Source: a virus
Length of the DNA stretch: 36,626 nucleotides
IMG/VR virus record: IMGVR_UViG_3300042892_005955
Span: 1-36,626 of that record
Strand: one strand, 5' to 3'
Positions within the stretch are counted from its first letter, which is position 1. Every line of letters begins with the position of its first letter. Made by a program: the position numbers and the translations under genes. The notes below the pieces were generated by a model. The model had not been told where the DNA came from. It was given only the letters and a program-made list of their open reading frames with translations, and ran no database searches. Shown here one piece after another: positions 22,438 to 30,299 of this stretch.

Positions 22438-23535
22438 TTAGAATAGATTTACTTTTTCCCACGGCATATCTGGTTTACCAAAATGACCATAGTTTGTTGT
22501 TTTTCCGTAGATTGGTCTGAATAGATCAAACCTATCAATGATACCCTTAGGTGTTAGGTCAACGTTTTCCTGAACCCATTTTGTAAGATCACGCCCTTGT
22601 TGTGCGTCTGCTGTTTCAATATAAAAACTCATTGGATCTGCTAAACCAATCGCATAACTGATTTGTACTGTTGCCCAATCTGCCTTGCCACTAGCTACGA
22701 TATTCTTAGCAATCCAACGTGTTAGATATGCCGCACTACGATCTACTTTGGTAGGATCCTTGCCACTGAAAGCGCCACCACCATGAGGGCTATAACCACC
22801 GTAGGTGTCCACAATAATTTTTCTTCCAGTGAGCCCAGTGTCGCCATCAGGACCACCAATAACGAAACGACCAGTAGGATTAATATAAAACTCGGTATTA
22901 GCATCTATAAACTGTTTGGGAAGGATATCAATAATAACATGTTTAACAAACTCTCTTACAAACTCAATATCTGCACTTGCATCATGTTGTGTTGAACATA
23001 CCACTTTAGCAATACGCTTTGGCGTGCCATTGTCATTGTATTCAAAAGTTACCTGACTCTTTGCATCAGGTCCTAGTACAGTTGATCCTTGCTTGCGCAC
23101 ACGAGTTAGTTCTTCAACAATACGATGTGACCAATATATTGCACTGGGCATGTGATTTTCTGTTTCGTTACATGCATAACCAAACATCAAACCTTGATCA
23201 CCTGCACCAAAAGTATCAGTACCTAGTGCAATATCTGCACTTTGCCCGTGCAATAAATTAGTAACTTTTAACTTGCGCCAATCAAATCCTTCTTGTTCAT
23301 AGCCTATTAGCTTAACAACACGACGGATTGCACTGTCAACTTGCAAATCATGTAATGTGCCTTTATACTCACCGGCTACTACTACTTGATTAGTAGTAAC
23401 CAGTGTCTCACATGCACATCGTAGTGACGAATCACAACTCTCCATGATTAAATCTAAAATAGCATCGCTGATAGCATCAGCTACTTTATCGGGATGACCT
23501 TCGCTAACACTTTCACTTGTAAATAAATAACTCAT
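22438..23535 (-). CDS. metK: S-adenosylmethionine synthetase MetK
   Basis: A 365-residue methionine adenosyltransferase, nearly the length of bacterial MetK (about 384). The family motifs are present: SEGHPDK at 11-17, GAGDQGLMFGY at 110-120, GGPDGDTGLTGRK near 228-239 and the P-loop-like GGGAFSGKD at 252-260. It makes SAM from methionine and ATP. The ATG is preceded by AAGGA and by an AGTAAATACT late-promoter-like box. In this window SAM is needed by at least two radical SAM enzymes and several methyltransferases, which gives a clear reason for a phage copy. It looks fully functional, with small deletions in surface loops. Confidence 0.95.
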   Translation of the reverse strand: MSYLFTSESVSEGHPDKVADAISDAILDLIMESCDSSLRCACETLVTTNQVVVAGEYKGTLHDLQVDSAIRRVVKLIGYEQEGFDWRKLKVTNLLHGQSADIALGTDTFGAGDQGLMFGYACNETENHMPSAIYWSHRIVEELTRVRKQGSTVLGPDAKSQVTFEYNDNGTPKRIAKVVCSTQHDASADIEFVREFVKHVIIDILPKQFIDANTEFYINPTGRFVIGGPDGDTGLTGRKIIVDTYGGYSPHGGGAFSGKDPTKVDRSAAYLTRWIAKNIVASGKADWATVQISYAIGLADPMSFYIETADAQQGRDLTKWVQENVDLTPKGIIDRFDLFRPIYGKTTNYGHFGKPDMPWEKVNLF

Positions 23536-23550
23536 TTTTTTCCTTAGTGA

Positions 23551-23560
23551 AGTATTTACT
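23551..23560 (-). promoter_or_regulatory. Late-promoter-like box upstream of metK
   Basis: AGTAAATACT on the minus strand lies in the 35-nt gap before metK and fits the ATAAATAC pattern seen elsewhere in the window. With T4 late spacing it leaves a short leader that includes the AAGGA ribosome binding site. Inference only. Confidence 0.4.
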
Positions 23561-23570
23561 AGGTATTAGG

Positions 23571-23882
23571 TCACTTGAAAAATATCAGTGCCATTGCAGT
23601 TGCTTGTAACAAGAAACCCACACCAATAGTAATAATGTTTAGCAAATCTTTAGTTAAAACTGCCTTAAAGAACAACAAACCAAGTGTAGCCCAAATCATT
23701 AATACTAAATCCACAGCCGGGGGTTTATCTGTTAAGCCAGTCATTAGTGCAAAAAATGACGGGATAGTTGCGCAATGTAGTGCAATATTAGCTAACCAAC
23801 CTAGGGTGTCAGCGGACATCTTGCCCAATTTATTAAAGAAAAAATCTTTGATATATTCCATTGTTTGAATCATGTAGTTCAT
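23571..23882 (-). CDS. Small membrane protein, possibly lysis-associated
   Basis: A 103-residue hydrophobic protein with three predicted membrane segments, about 27-48, 57-75 and 80-101. It overlaps the SleB-type endolysin gene by 4 nt and lies directly downstream of it. Its size, helices and position next to the lysin make it a holin candidate. Against this, the first 25 residues are amphipathic and the positively charged C-terminal tail of many holins is missing (it ends FFK). No sequence family is recognised, so the holin call rests on context. Confidence 0.6.
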   Translation of the reverse strand: MNYMIQTMEYIKDFFFNKLGKMSADTLGWLANIALHCATIPSFFALMTGLTDKPPAVDLVLMIWATLGLLFFKAVLTKDLLNIITIGVGFLLQATAMALIFFK

Positions 23883-24445
23883 TGCTTTACCTTTGTTTTA
23901 TAAAAAATGTGAGTTCCCACTTTAGTAATACGCTCATGCGGCCAGCGTGGGTTTACATAATCCGCATGATAAAAGAGTGCATTCTCTAAAGAATCCAATC
24001 TAAAACCTTCTAACAAAACTTTTTTGGCTACTGCATAACTGTCAGCGTATGACTCTTTGTTAACAGGACGTGATCTATGAACACTGTCACAGTACCAGCT
24101 AAACTGACACACGACCTTTTCCATAACAACGTTCTTTTGATATACTACTCCGCATACGTCTTTACCAAAGCGACCATCATCAACTCTGTTCAACGTTACT
24201 TGAGCTACTGCAACTTTACCTTCAAATGGTTCGTTGCCGGCTTCTCTGTAAATATTCAATGCTAAACATTCCAATGTTCTATCAACATTCTTAATGTCTA
24301 CGTAAGACTTGTGTTCTCGGGCGATTTCTAAAATTCCCCCGGCGTTTGTAGTACTCTGTAGCTTGTACGTAGTAATTACGTTAACTAACAACAATACAAA
24401 AAATAAACCCAAAAGCCTATTGAATGTTTTTATAGTTGTTTCCAT
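23879..24445 (-). CDS. SleB/CwlJ-type cell wall hydrolase (endolysin)
   Basis: A 188-residue peptidoglycan hydrolase of the Hydrolase_2 (SleB/CwlJ) family, lytic transglycosylase-like. An N-terminal hydrophobic segment (about 9-27) forms a signal anchor or signal peptide. The catalytic domain has NIYREAGNEPFEGKVAVAQV with the likely catalytic Glu in YREA, then CQFSWYCD and ALFYHADYVNPRW, all family hallmarks. I chose the ATG at 24445 with AAGGAA upstream; a TTG six bases earlier is less likely. As a signal-anchor lysin it would reach the periplasm by the Sec route. It is the first gene of the promoter at 24501-24529. Confidence 0.88.
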   Translation of the reverse strand: METTIKTFNRLLGLFFVLLLVNVITTYKLQSTTNAGGILEIAREHKSYVDIKNVDRTLECLALNIYREAGNEPFEGKVAVAQVTLNRVDDGRFGKDVCGVVYQKNVVMEKVVCQFSWYCDSVHRSRPVNKESYADSYAVAKKVLLEGFRLDSLENALFYHADYVNPRWPHERITKVGTHIFYKTKVKQ

Positions 24446-24491
24446 TTTCAACTTCCTTTCTTAAAAAATACCTATTAGGTAGAAATACTTA

Positions 24492-24511
24492 GATGCTACT
24501 AGTATAGCATC
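24492..24511. repeat. Inverted repeat overlapping the endolysin promoter
   Basis: Arms GATGCTA and TAGCATC with a 6-nt loop overlap the -10 box of the endolysin promoter. It could be an operator or part of the terminator of the upstream structural gene. Confidence 0.5.
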
Positions 24512-24529
24512 AAAATGTTTTTGTATCAA
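24501..24529 (-). promoter_or_regulatory. Sigma70-type promoter for the endolysin-metK unit
   Basis: On the minus strand TTGATA (24529-24524) and TATACT (24506-24501) are separated by exactly 17 bases, each one mismatch from the sigma70 consensus. Transcription would start near 24494 and run into the endolysin, membrane protein and metK genes. This is the best host-type promoter in the window and suggests expression without phage sigma factors. Confidence 0.7.
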
Positions 24530-24536
24530 CAAAAAC
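24517..24536 (-). terminator. Weak hairpin after the virion protein gene
   Basis: Arms GTTTTTGT and ACAAAAAC with a 4-nt loop lie 6 nt after the stop of the 1023-residue protein, followed on the minus strand by ATTTTG. It is AT-rich, so termination would be weak. It overlaps the -35 box of the next promoter. Confidence 0.4.
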
Positions 24537-24542
24537 GGTTAA

Positions 24543-27500
24543 TTAGTCTATCCAGCAGTCACAATTACACTCCACAACCTGAGCAATAGCGTCCTGTACG
24601 CTTAGTGTCGAAGGTAGTAATACGGAAGATGTATATGCTGTGTTCAATGTTGCGGGTAGCAAGTTTGTTTCTGGTGATCCGGCTAAACTTCCTGGAAATT
24701 CGGGGGCACCGACGTCCAGTGGACTAGCATCACCAGTTGGTATTCTTGTCCCTGTTTTGAATATACCAATTGGTTGTAGGTTGTTAGAGAACATGTCGTT
24801 TGGTGCAAAGTTCTCTGTTGTTCCTGTTTGTAGCGCAGAAGAATCGAATGCAGATGACCCAAACAATGCAGGTCCGGTTCCATTGTTATTAGAACCTAAT
24901 AAACTTGTATTGTTAGTATCTGTAGTGGATGCGTTTACTAATGTGCCAACTGCCGGAACTTCATTGATAGCAGTAGCACTTGTTGTTTTCATAAAACGGT
25001 TAGTGTTCGGATCATAATAACCTTGTGGTTTAGGTGCTATTAGATCGCCGGTAGTATAATCTTCTTGTAACAACAAACTAGGTAAAGTAAATGTTGTTGT
25101 AGGATCAGTTAAGTTACCGTTTATTCCCTCAACTGATATACCTGTTCTAGCAGTAGGAGTTGTTCCATTAGAAAGTAAGATAGGAGCAACGCTTGGATTA
25201 GGTTCTTCTGGTATAAAACTATTATTAACTATACCCAACTCTTGAAGCTTTGCTTGATTTCGTATTTGTCTACCCAAAGCAATAACACTTTGTCCACCTG
25301 CTGATGACAAATTTGCAATTGCTTCTAATGTTTGCCCATACATATGCGGATACGTATTTGTAGTAAAATTAATCATTGCATCAACAAACGTTAACTGCGA
25401 TGTTGGGCTTATAGTTAACCAAGTATCTCTTACTATGTTAACTGGTGATATACCATGATATCTAGCACGTTGTTCAACCATTAGTTGATTACCAAATGCG
25501 TTATACACTGTGTTCAAGCTAGTAGTTTGTGCCGCTTTAGTGGTGCTGATGGAAGTTATCTCATCGTTAGCTTGTGTAATATATGCACTAACTACAGTAT
25601 TCATTGTTGGCCAACCTGCAGTTCCGCTAGCTGTGTTTGTTCCACCTGTTGCAATACTTCCATCAACTGCCACTGCCAATGTTGCTGTAGGAGGGCATTG
25701 AATAGTAGCGGTGGGTATAGTACCTGTAGGTGTGCCGGGGCTTGTTAATGTAATTGTTGTTACCCTACCAAATGTACTAATTGTACTAGCATCAGTACCT
25801 ATAGTACAAGTTGCAGTAGCACCTGAGCCACCTGCAATAGTTATAGTAGGTACAGGTGCTGTACCTCTACCGTATCCTCCACCGGGGTCTGTTATAGTTA
25901 GTCCAGTTACTGTATAAGTAGGTCCTGCACCAGTACTGTATTGTACAGAAACAGTTGCACCTTCCCATGTAGTAGCAAGATATAATTGATTATAGATGTT
26001 GGCCAACTTAGTAGTCTGCGCAGATATAATATTTTTTTGTAACTCGTTCCAACTATAAGGTAATCCTGACATACAACCAAAGAAGTCGCTCATTGTGTAT
26101 GTACCTTCGGGTCCACTACCTAATGCTATCTTGTCATATGTTTGTTGCGCTAATGTTGTGTTGGTAGGAACATCAGTTCCATTAACTAAGTTTAACCCCA
26201 CTGTGCTTAATTCTATAGAAGCCGCTACTTGTGCAAACTTTTCAAAACTAATATTTTTAATATTAGGAATTTGAAGCATACTAAATGCAAATGCGCCGGC
26301 TGCTATTCCCATATCATCAGGAACAGCGTCTTGTAAATAAGAGCCAAATCCAACAGGCAATATTTGAGTGTTAGTAGTTGTTCTATTACCAATGGGCGGA
26401 GTTCCAAAAGGTGTGTTAGTTCCTACTTGACTAGTCAAGTTAGGATTGTTTAATCTAGAACTTACTCCACCTTCTTCATATATAGGATAATATGTTTTGC
26501 TGTTAGTAGGATTAGAAGTCGTGTTATACATCGGAACTGTCATCGATGGATAACTGTTTGGAAACATTTTCTTTAAGTCTAGTAAATCTGCTAACGTAGT
26601 TAGTCCCTTTGTTTTACAGTTTAAAGGTACTACTATATCTAGTAAATCTATACCTACTATAACCAAGAACGACCCGTATATTTGTTGTTCTTGTTGTTTT
26701 GATACTGAAGTGATTTCACCCGAAGCAATACCTAATGCTTCATCAGGTGTCATGCCGGCTGACAACAATGCTAATGTTAATGACTGAGTTAGTGCATTAT
26801 TTTTGTATATAGATTGCAACAACGTAGACGGCAAGCCAAATTTGTTTAATTTACTTAAGTCTATTACTTTACCTAAGGTAATACAATCTCTACCAAATTC
26901 AGGTGTTGCTAAGTTAACACCAGTAACATCACAACTAGTATAGTCGTTCATGTTACTATACGTGCCTTTTAAAAATGTAATGCTTCTTCCTGCAATTCGA
27001 ATAAAAGGATTACTAGATTCAATAAATGACTGTGCGTTCATAAAAGAACTTACAAAGTCTTTGTATTGCACACTTGAGTTATTGGGTATACCATTCCAAT
27101 TGTATTCATTCCAAGCTTGCAACGCATAATTTCTAATAAATCCCCATTGAGTTATTGAGCCATTGGGGTTTGTTAAATCATATGGTAACCAACTAGCCTC
27201 TTGACCTTGACCCTCATCATTATTAGGTGTGTCGGGATTTACATCATTGCCGTAACCTGTTGTAGCAGGAGTGCCATAAGTTGTCCATAACCCACTAGGA
27301 TCAGTTGCAGAATATGTAGGTGGTTTACTGTTACCTAATGCAGGACATACATTAGCACCTATGCTTATTAAAGTATCGTACACCGATGTTCCTGCAGGAG
27401 TAGTAGTTACTTGTCCTCTTGTGTATGCATCATTGATTGCATATGTTAATAGATTAAGACAAGTATCTTCAACAACAGAACCAACTGCGTATTCTGTATT

Positions 27501-27614
27501 GATTCTACTCGCACCCATGTAGGATGCTGCCACTGGATTTATTTGAAAACCAGTGTTGTTAAGTAGTGATCCAATTGCATTTACGCCTAAGGGAGATTGT
27601 TTAGGTGTTGTCAT
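24543..27614 (-). CDS. Virion structural protein, probably baseplate or tail
   Basis: A 1023-residue protein, the largest in the window, with low charge and many Asn, Thr, Gly and Ser residues, as in virion proteins. No enzyme motif is seen. Around residues 560-650 there is a glycine-rich beta region (TDPGGGYGRGTAPVPTITI, then GGSGATATCTI and a second TITLTSPG..TGTIPTATI unit). It resembles the GxGY-APTVTI repeats found in many environmental phage tail proteins. The C-terminus ends with a cysteine cluster, CNCDCW. The start overlaps the PAAR gene by 4 nt, so it is probably made with the spike tip and may be a central spike, baseplate or short fibre protein. Which T4 gene product it replaces is not clear. 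Confidence 0.72.
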   Translation of the reverse strand: MTTPKQSPLGVNAIGSLLNNTGFQINPVAASYMGASRINTEYAVGSVVEDTCLNLLTYAINDAYTRGQVTTTPAGTSVYDTLISIGANVCPALGNSKPPTYSATDPSGLWTTYGTPATTGYGNDVNPDTPNNDEGQGQEASWLPYDLTNPNGSITQWGFIRNYALQAWNEYNWNGIPNNSSVQYKDFVSSFMNAQSFIESSNPFIRIAGRSITFLKGTYSNMNDYTSCDVTGVNLATPEFGRDCITLGKVIDLSKLNKFGLPSTLLQSIYKNNALTQSLTLALLSAGMTPDEALGIASGEITSVSKQQEQQIYGSFLVIVGIDLLDIVVPLNCKTKGLTTLADLLDLKKMFPNSYPSMTVPMYNTTSNPTNSKTYYPIYEEGGVSSRLNNPNLTSQVGTNTPFGTPPIGNRTTTNTQILPVGFGSYLQDAVPDDMGIAAGAFAFSMLQIPNIKNISFEKFAQVAASIELSTVGLNLVNGTDVPTNTTLAQQTYDKIALGSGPEGTYTMSDFFGCMSGLPYSWNELQKNIISAQTTKLANIYNQLYLATTWEGATVSVQYSTGAGPTYTVTGLTITDPGGGYGRGTAPVPTITIAGGSGATATCTIGTDASTISTFGRVTTITLTSPGTPTGTIPTATIQCPPTATLAVAVDGSIATGGTNTASGTAGWPTMNTVVSAYITQANDEITSISTTKAAQTTSLNTVYNAFGNQLMVEQRARYHGISPVNIVRDTWLTISPTSQLTFVDAMINFTTNTYPHMYGQTLEAIANLSSAGGQSVIALGRQIRNQAKLQELGIVNNSFIPEEPNPSVAPILLSNGTTPTARTGISVEGINGNLTDPTTTFTLPSLLLQEDYTTGDLIAPKPQGYYDPNTNRFMKTTSATAINEVPAVGTLVNASTTDTNNTSLLGSNNNGTGPALFGSSAFDSSALQTGTTENFAPNDMFSNNLQPIGIFKTGTRIPTGDASPLDVGAPEFPGSLAGSPETNLLPATLNTAYTSSVLLPSTLSVQDAIAQVVECNCDCWID

Positions 27615-27892
27615 GGGCAGAATATGTCAGAGCTTCCTTGTGCGATACTATGCCCGCAGGTATTACCTGATCCAACTCTTAATACAGACTCACCCTCAGC
27701 AAATACTGTAGGGCTACCCTGAGTTGTCTTAGCAGCATTATGGGGTGGGTGGGGTCTACCAAAAGGAGCATGCGGTGTAATTTGACTCACATGTAGTCCT
27801 ACAGGAATTCCATTGGCAAATACAGTGCCGGAACCACGCATGATTGCGCCGCCTGCGTTGTTTTGATCACCTTGTCTGCTAAGTTGTGGCAT
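27611..27892 (-). CDS. PAAR-domain spike-tip protein
   Basis: A 93-residue PAAR-like protein. The sequence shows the repeated pattern of this fold: SRQGDQNNAGGAIMRGSGTVFANGIPVG, then HNAAKTTQGSPTVFAEGESVLRVGS and a final CGHSIAQGSSDIF. PAAR proteins cap the membrane-piercing spike of contractile tails and type VI secretion systems, binding a metal ion through histidines and cysteine at the tip (several His residues and C86 and C92 region are available here). In T4 the counterpart is gp5.4. The gene marks the phage as contractile-tailed. It is followed directly by the large virion protein. Confidence 0.85.
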   Translation of the reverse strand: MPQLSRQGDQNNAGGAIMRGSGTVFANGIPVGLHVSQITPHAPFGRPHPPHNAAKTTQGSPTVFAEGESVLRVGSGNTCGHSIAQGSSDIFCP

Positions 27893-27893
27893 A

Positions 27894-28199
27894 TTATCCT
27901 AATACAATTTTCTTGTCCGGTACCTTAATACCGGTAGTTGCTTCTAAATATTTCATTTTGATACTGTCATCAGTATCAGCATAGATAGCAATGCTACTAG
28001 TATTTAGTCTAAAAATACCCTTCGGTTCTGCTGTAAATACGCTAGGAATCATCTGCATACCCTGCTGTGTAGGTGCAATAGAAACAGGTTCTTCTAATTC
28101 AATAAAGTCACCTCCTGCTTGCTTTACCTTAGCGATAAGTTCTTCTCCTGAGTTGAGTTTAAACGTGTATACTGAGTTTGGTTGTAGTGCTATTTGCAT
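27894..28199 (-). CDS. Conserved small phage protein, Sm-like
   Basis: A 101-residue protein that looks like a small beta-barrel. The N-terminus (VYTFKLNSGEELIAKVKQ, then DFIELEEPVSI) has the strand order of Sm/Lsm or Hfq-like folds, as in uncharacterised proteins of T4-like phages. Its C-terminal 30 residues (KMKYLEATTGIKVPDKKIVL) are helical. No RNA-binding residues of Hfq are visible. It lies between the PAAR gene (1-nt gap) and the glutaredoxin gene (1-nt overlap). Function unknown. Confidence 0.6.
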   Translation of the reverse strand: MQIALQPNSVYTFKLNSGEELIAKVKQAGGDFIELEEPVSIAPTQQGMQMIPSVFTAEPKGIFRLNTSSIAIYADTDDSIKMKYLEATTGIKVPDKKIVLG

Positions 28200-28429
28200 T
28201 ATTTGCTTTCTGTTAATTTTTGTTTAAGTTCTGTGAATCCGCCAATCAATTGACCGTCCAAAAAGATTTGAGGAACTGTTCGTGCAGTTGGTACTGCTTC
28301 TAGTAATTCTTCTTTAGTGTATCCGTCGCCGATTTTCTTTTCTTCGAACTCAATACCTTTTTGTTTTAATAACGCCTTTGCTTGATCGCAATAAGGGCAA
28401 TGATACTTAGACCATATAACTGCTTTCAT
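28199..28429 (-). CDS. Glutaredoxin
   Basis: A 76-residue glutaredoxin of the small phage type. The redox motif is C11-PY-C14, the TVP loop is present (RTVPQIFLDG), and GGFTEL forms the glutathione-binding end. It is likely to reduce the ribonucleotide reductase encoded just upstream, as T4 NrdC does. It lies 12 nt after nrdB, and its ATG is inside the same minus-strand operon as nrdA, the SGNH gene and nrdB. Confidence 0.95.
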   Translation of the reverse strand: MKAVIWSKYHCPYCDQAKALLKQKGIEFEEKKIGDGYTKEELLEAVPTARTVPQIFLDGQLIGGFTELKQKLTESK

Positions 28430-28441
28430 AATAATTTCCTT

Positions 28442-29542
28442 TTAAATATTTGGTAAGTCATCATAGATAACGGAGTCACTCATAATCCCAATAACATAAT
28501 TTGTTGATTCGTTTTCTTGCAATGCTGTTTGTTTTTTGCTTGTGTCAGAATGTTTGTTGAACCACGGAATAGGTGTGCTCTTCGGTGAAGGATTCCAATA
28601 CTTAATACCTATTTCTTTTAATGCGCCGAATGCGGTATAGTCAACAAAATCTCTTAGGATGTTTGCGTTTAATCCAATGACAGGACCAAACTTGAATAGA
28701 TACTCAGCCCATTCTTTTTCTTCACGTATAACGTCAATGTAAATTTGATTTACTTCTGCCTTGCATTCTTCTGCTATTTTAGCAAAACGTTGATCTTCTT
28801 TGACTACTTGATTAATCAAGAAAGCTGTCCAACCCTTGTGCAATAACTCGTCTTGTAGAATCAAGCTGATGATATTGCCGTTGCCAATGAAGATTTTATT
28901 CTCTACCATAGCAAGTGACGTAGCAAAGCTAACCATAAAGCGGAATGCTTCTAGTGCATAACTTGCATGTAGTGCTAACCAAATTGCTTTGATGTGTTCA
29001 CCTTCTTTAACTTCGTTGCCAATTTCTTTTAAGCAGTTAATTTTGTGAAGTGCATCGTAATACTTGCCGATACTACTAGCCATACCTATAATTTCTTGTG
29101 TATCATGTATAGTATTGAATACATCTTTAGGCACGTTGTAGATGTTACGAATGATGTGCGAGTATGACTTACTGTGAATGTTTGTTTCGAAAAATCCCCA
29201 GTTATACATCAGTGCTTCGACTTCCGGCAATGAACAAACAGGAGTGAATACCTGCGTTGGTCCTCTACCTTGCAAACTATCAAGTGCTGTTTGACGCAAA
29301 AGATTGCTAGTGAAAATATGCTTTACTGCATCACTAGCTTCCTTAAAATCATTTGAGTCTTTGGTTAGACTTACTTCTTCTGGTTGCCAAAAGAATCCAC
29401 GGGCAGTTGCATCATAATCTGCAATCTTTTTATATTTCACTTCTTCAAAACGTTGAATAGTTACTGGTCCTGCTGGATCTAGGAACATTTTACGTGATAG
29501 ATAATCTGTTTTTGTATTTAGGTTGTATTGTTGTTTACTCAT
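28442..29542 (-). CDS. nrdB: Ribonucleotide reductase class Ia small subunit NrdB
   Basis: A 366-residue R2 subunit that generates the tyrosyl radical. Iron ligands are D88, E119, H123, E198, E232 and H235, and the radical tyrosine is Y127 (HSKSY). The tail VIYDDLPNI matches the R1-binding tail pattern. One feature stands out: E119 and H123 are separated by three residues (FETNIH) where E. coli NrdB has two (SETIH), an insertion at the iron site. The same insertion may be common in phage NrdB. It overlaps the SGNH gene upstream by 8 nt and feeds the pathway supplying deoxynucleotides for phage replication. Confidence 0.95.
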   Translation of the reverse strand: MSKQQYNLNTKTDYLSRKMFLDPAGPVTIQRFEEVKYKKIADYDATARGFFWQPEEVSLTKDSNDFKEASDAVKHIFTSNLLRQTALDSLQGRGPTQVFTPVCSLPEVEALMYNWGFFETNIHSKSYSHIIRNIYNVPKDVFNTIHDTQEIIGMASSIGKYYDALHKINCLKEIGNEVKEGEHIKAIWLALHASYALEAFRFMVSFATSLAMVENKIFIGNGNIISLILQDELLHKGWTAFLINQVVKEDQRFAKIAEECKAEVNQIYIDVIREEKEWAEYLFKFGPVIGLNANILRDFVDYTAFGALKEIGIKYWNPSPKSTPIPWFNKHSDTSKKQTALQENESTNYVIGIMSDSVIYDDLPNI

Positions 29543-30299
29543 GTTTGTAGTTGTTATAATAAATTTTTCTAGGCTCTTTAATAGTTACATCAAAAAATCC
29601 TGTATTGTCCCATTTGCCTGTTTTGATTTTTTTAAAAACCATATTGGCAAAAAACAAATTGAACTCAGGCACTAAGTGCCCGCATAACTTGTCCGTTTCT
29701 TGAGCCGAGAAATTGTTAACTTCTATGCCCATAACTTCTAGTTGTCTAACCCAAAGAGAGTGCATAAAATGAATATCTTTGTCTAGTTTATGTTTTTTAA
29801 AACGTTCCGGTGTGAATGAATCTGAAAAACAAGGATAGAGAATTGTTTTGCTACATTCTTCTATTTTACTGATCATTAAATCTGACATATCAATGAAGTA
29901 TTGATCTTCTTTTTTCGTTGCGTCAAACCAACCAATCACATTATTTAATTTAACACGGTCGCTATCTGTAAGGATGTTATCTAACGTTTCAATAGACCCT
30001 TGTACTTGTTCTTTACATGTAAATGCTTGTGTGTTGCCAGGAACAGATAGTTCAACTATATGAGGGAATCTTTGTGGTCCGCTGATCAATACAACATTTA
30101 AATCATTTTCGTAACTAGTATCTAAAAATTTTCTATATGTGTAGTATACTGAAGAAGCACCTTTGCCATGATGGTTGATTGCTACTTCTGTATTTGCATC
30201 TTTAGATAGCATATCTGCTAGTGCATTATACCAATTTGTGGGTGTGTGAAAATCTCCATGTGGTGCAGTATAACTATCACCATATATACCTATCTTCAT
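29535..30299 (-). CDS. SGNH-like protein inserted between nrdA and nrdB
   Basis: A 254-residue protein with an SGNH start, IYGDSYT with S9, and a possible C-terminal D203...H208 pair (DKLCGHL). The block III asparagine of the family (GxND) is not seen; the site reads SGPQR, so activity may be altered. It has no signal peptide. The gene sits inside the ribonucleotide reductase operon, overlapping nrdA by 4 nt and nrdB by 8 nt. Why an esterase-like protein should be coupled to reductase synthesis is unclear. It is not closely similar to the smaller SGNH protein of the heptose operon. Confidence 0.65.
   Translation of the reverse strand: MKIGIYGDSYTAPHGDFHTPTNWYNALADMLSKDANTEVAINHHGKGASSVYYTYRKFLDTSYENDLNVVLISGPQRFPHIVELSVPGNTQAFTCKEQVQGSIETLDNILTDSDRVKLNNVIGWFDATKKEDQYFIDMSDLMISKIEECSKTILYPCFSDSFTPERFKKHKLDKDIHFMHSLWVRQLEVMGIEVNNFSAQETDKLCGHLVPEFNLFFANMVFKKIKTGKWDNTGFFDVTIKEPRKIYYNNYKHE

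Noticed and set aside
23536-23570. SAM riboswitch upstream of metK
   Set aside because: The gap is only 35 nt, too short for any known SAM riboswitch, and holds only a late-promoter-like box and a ribosome binding site.
24640-25017. A 125-codon plus-strand frame antisense to the 3' end of the virion gene
   Set aside because: It follows the codon periodicity of the opposite strand and has no upstream signals or recognisable protein features.
25485-25917. Overlapping plus-strand open frames inside the large virion protein
   Set aside because: They are antisense to a clearly coding 1023-codon gene, have low-complexity Cys/Val/Pro composition caused by the glycine/threonine-rich repeat on the other strand, and lack ribosome binding sites.
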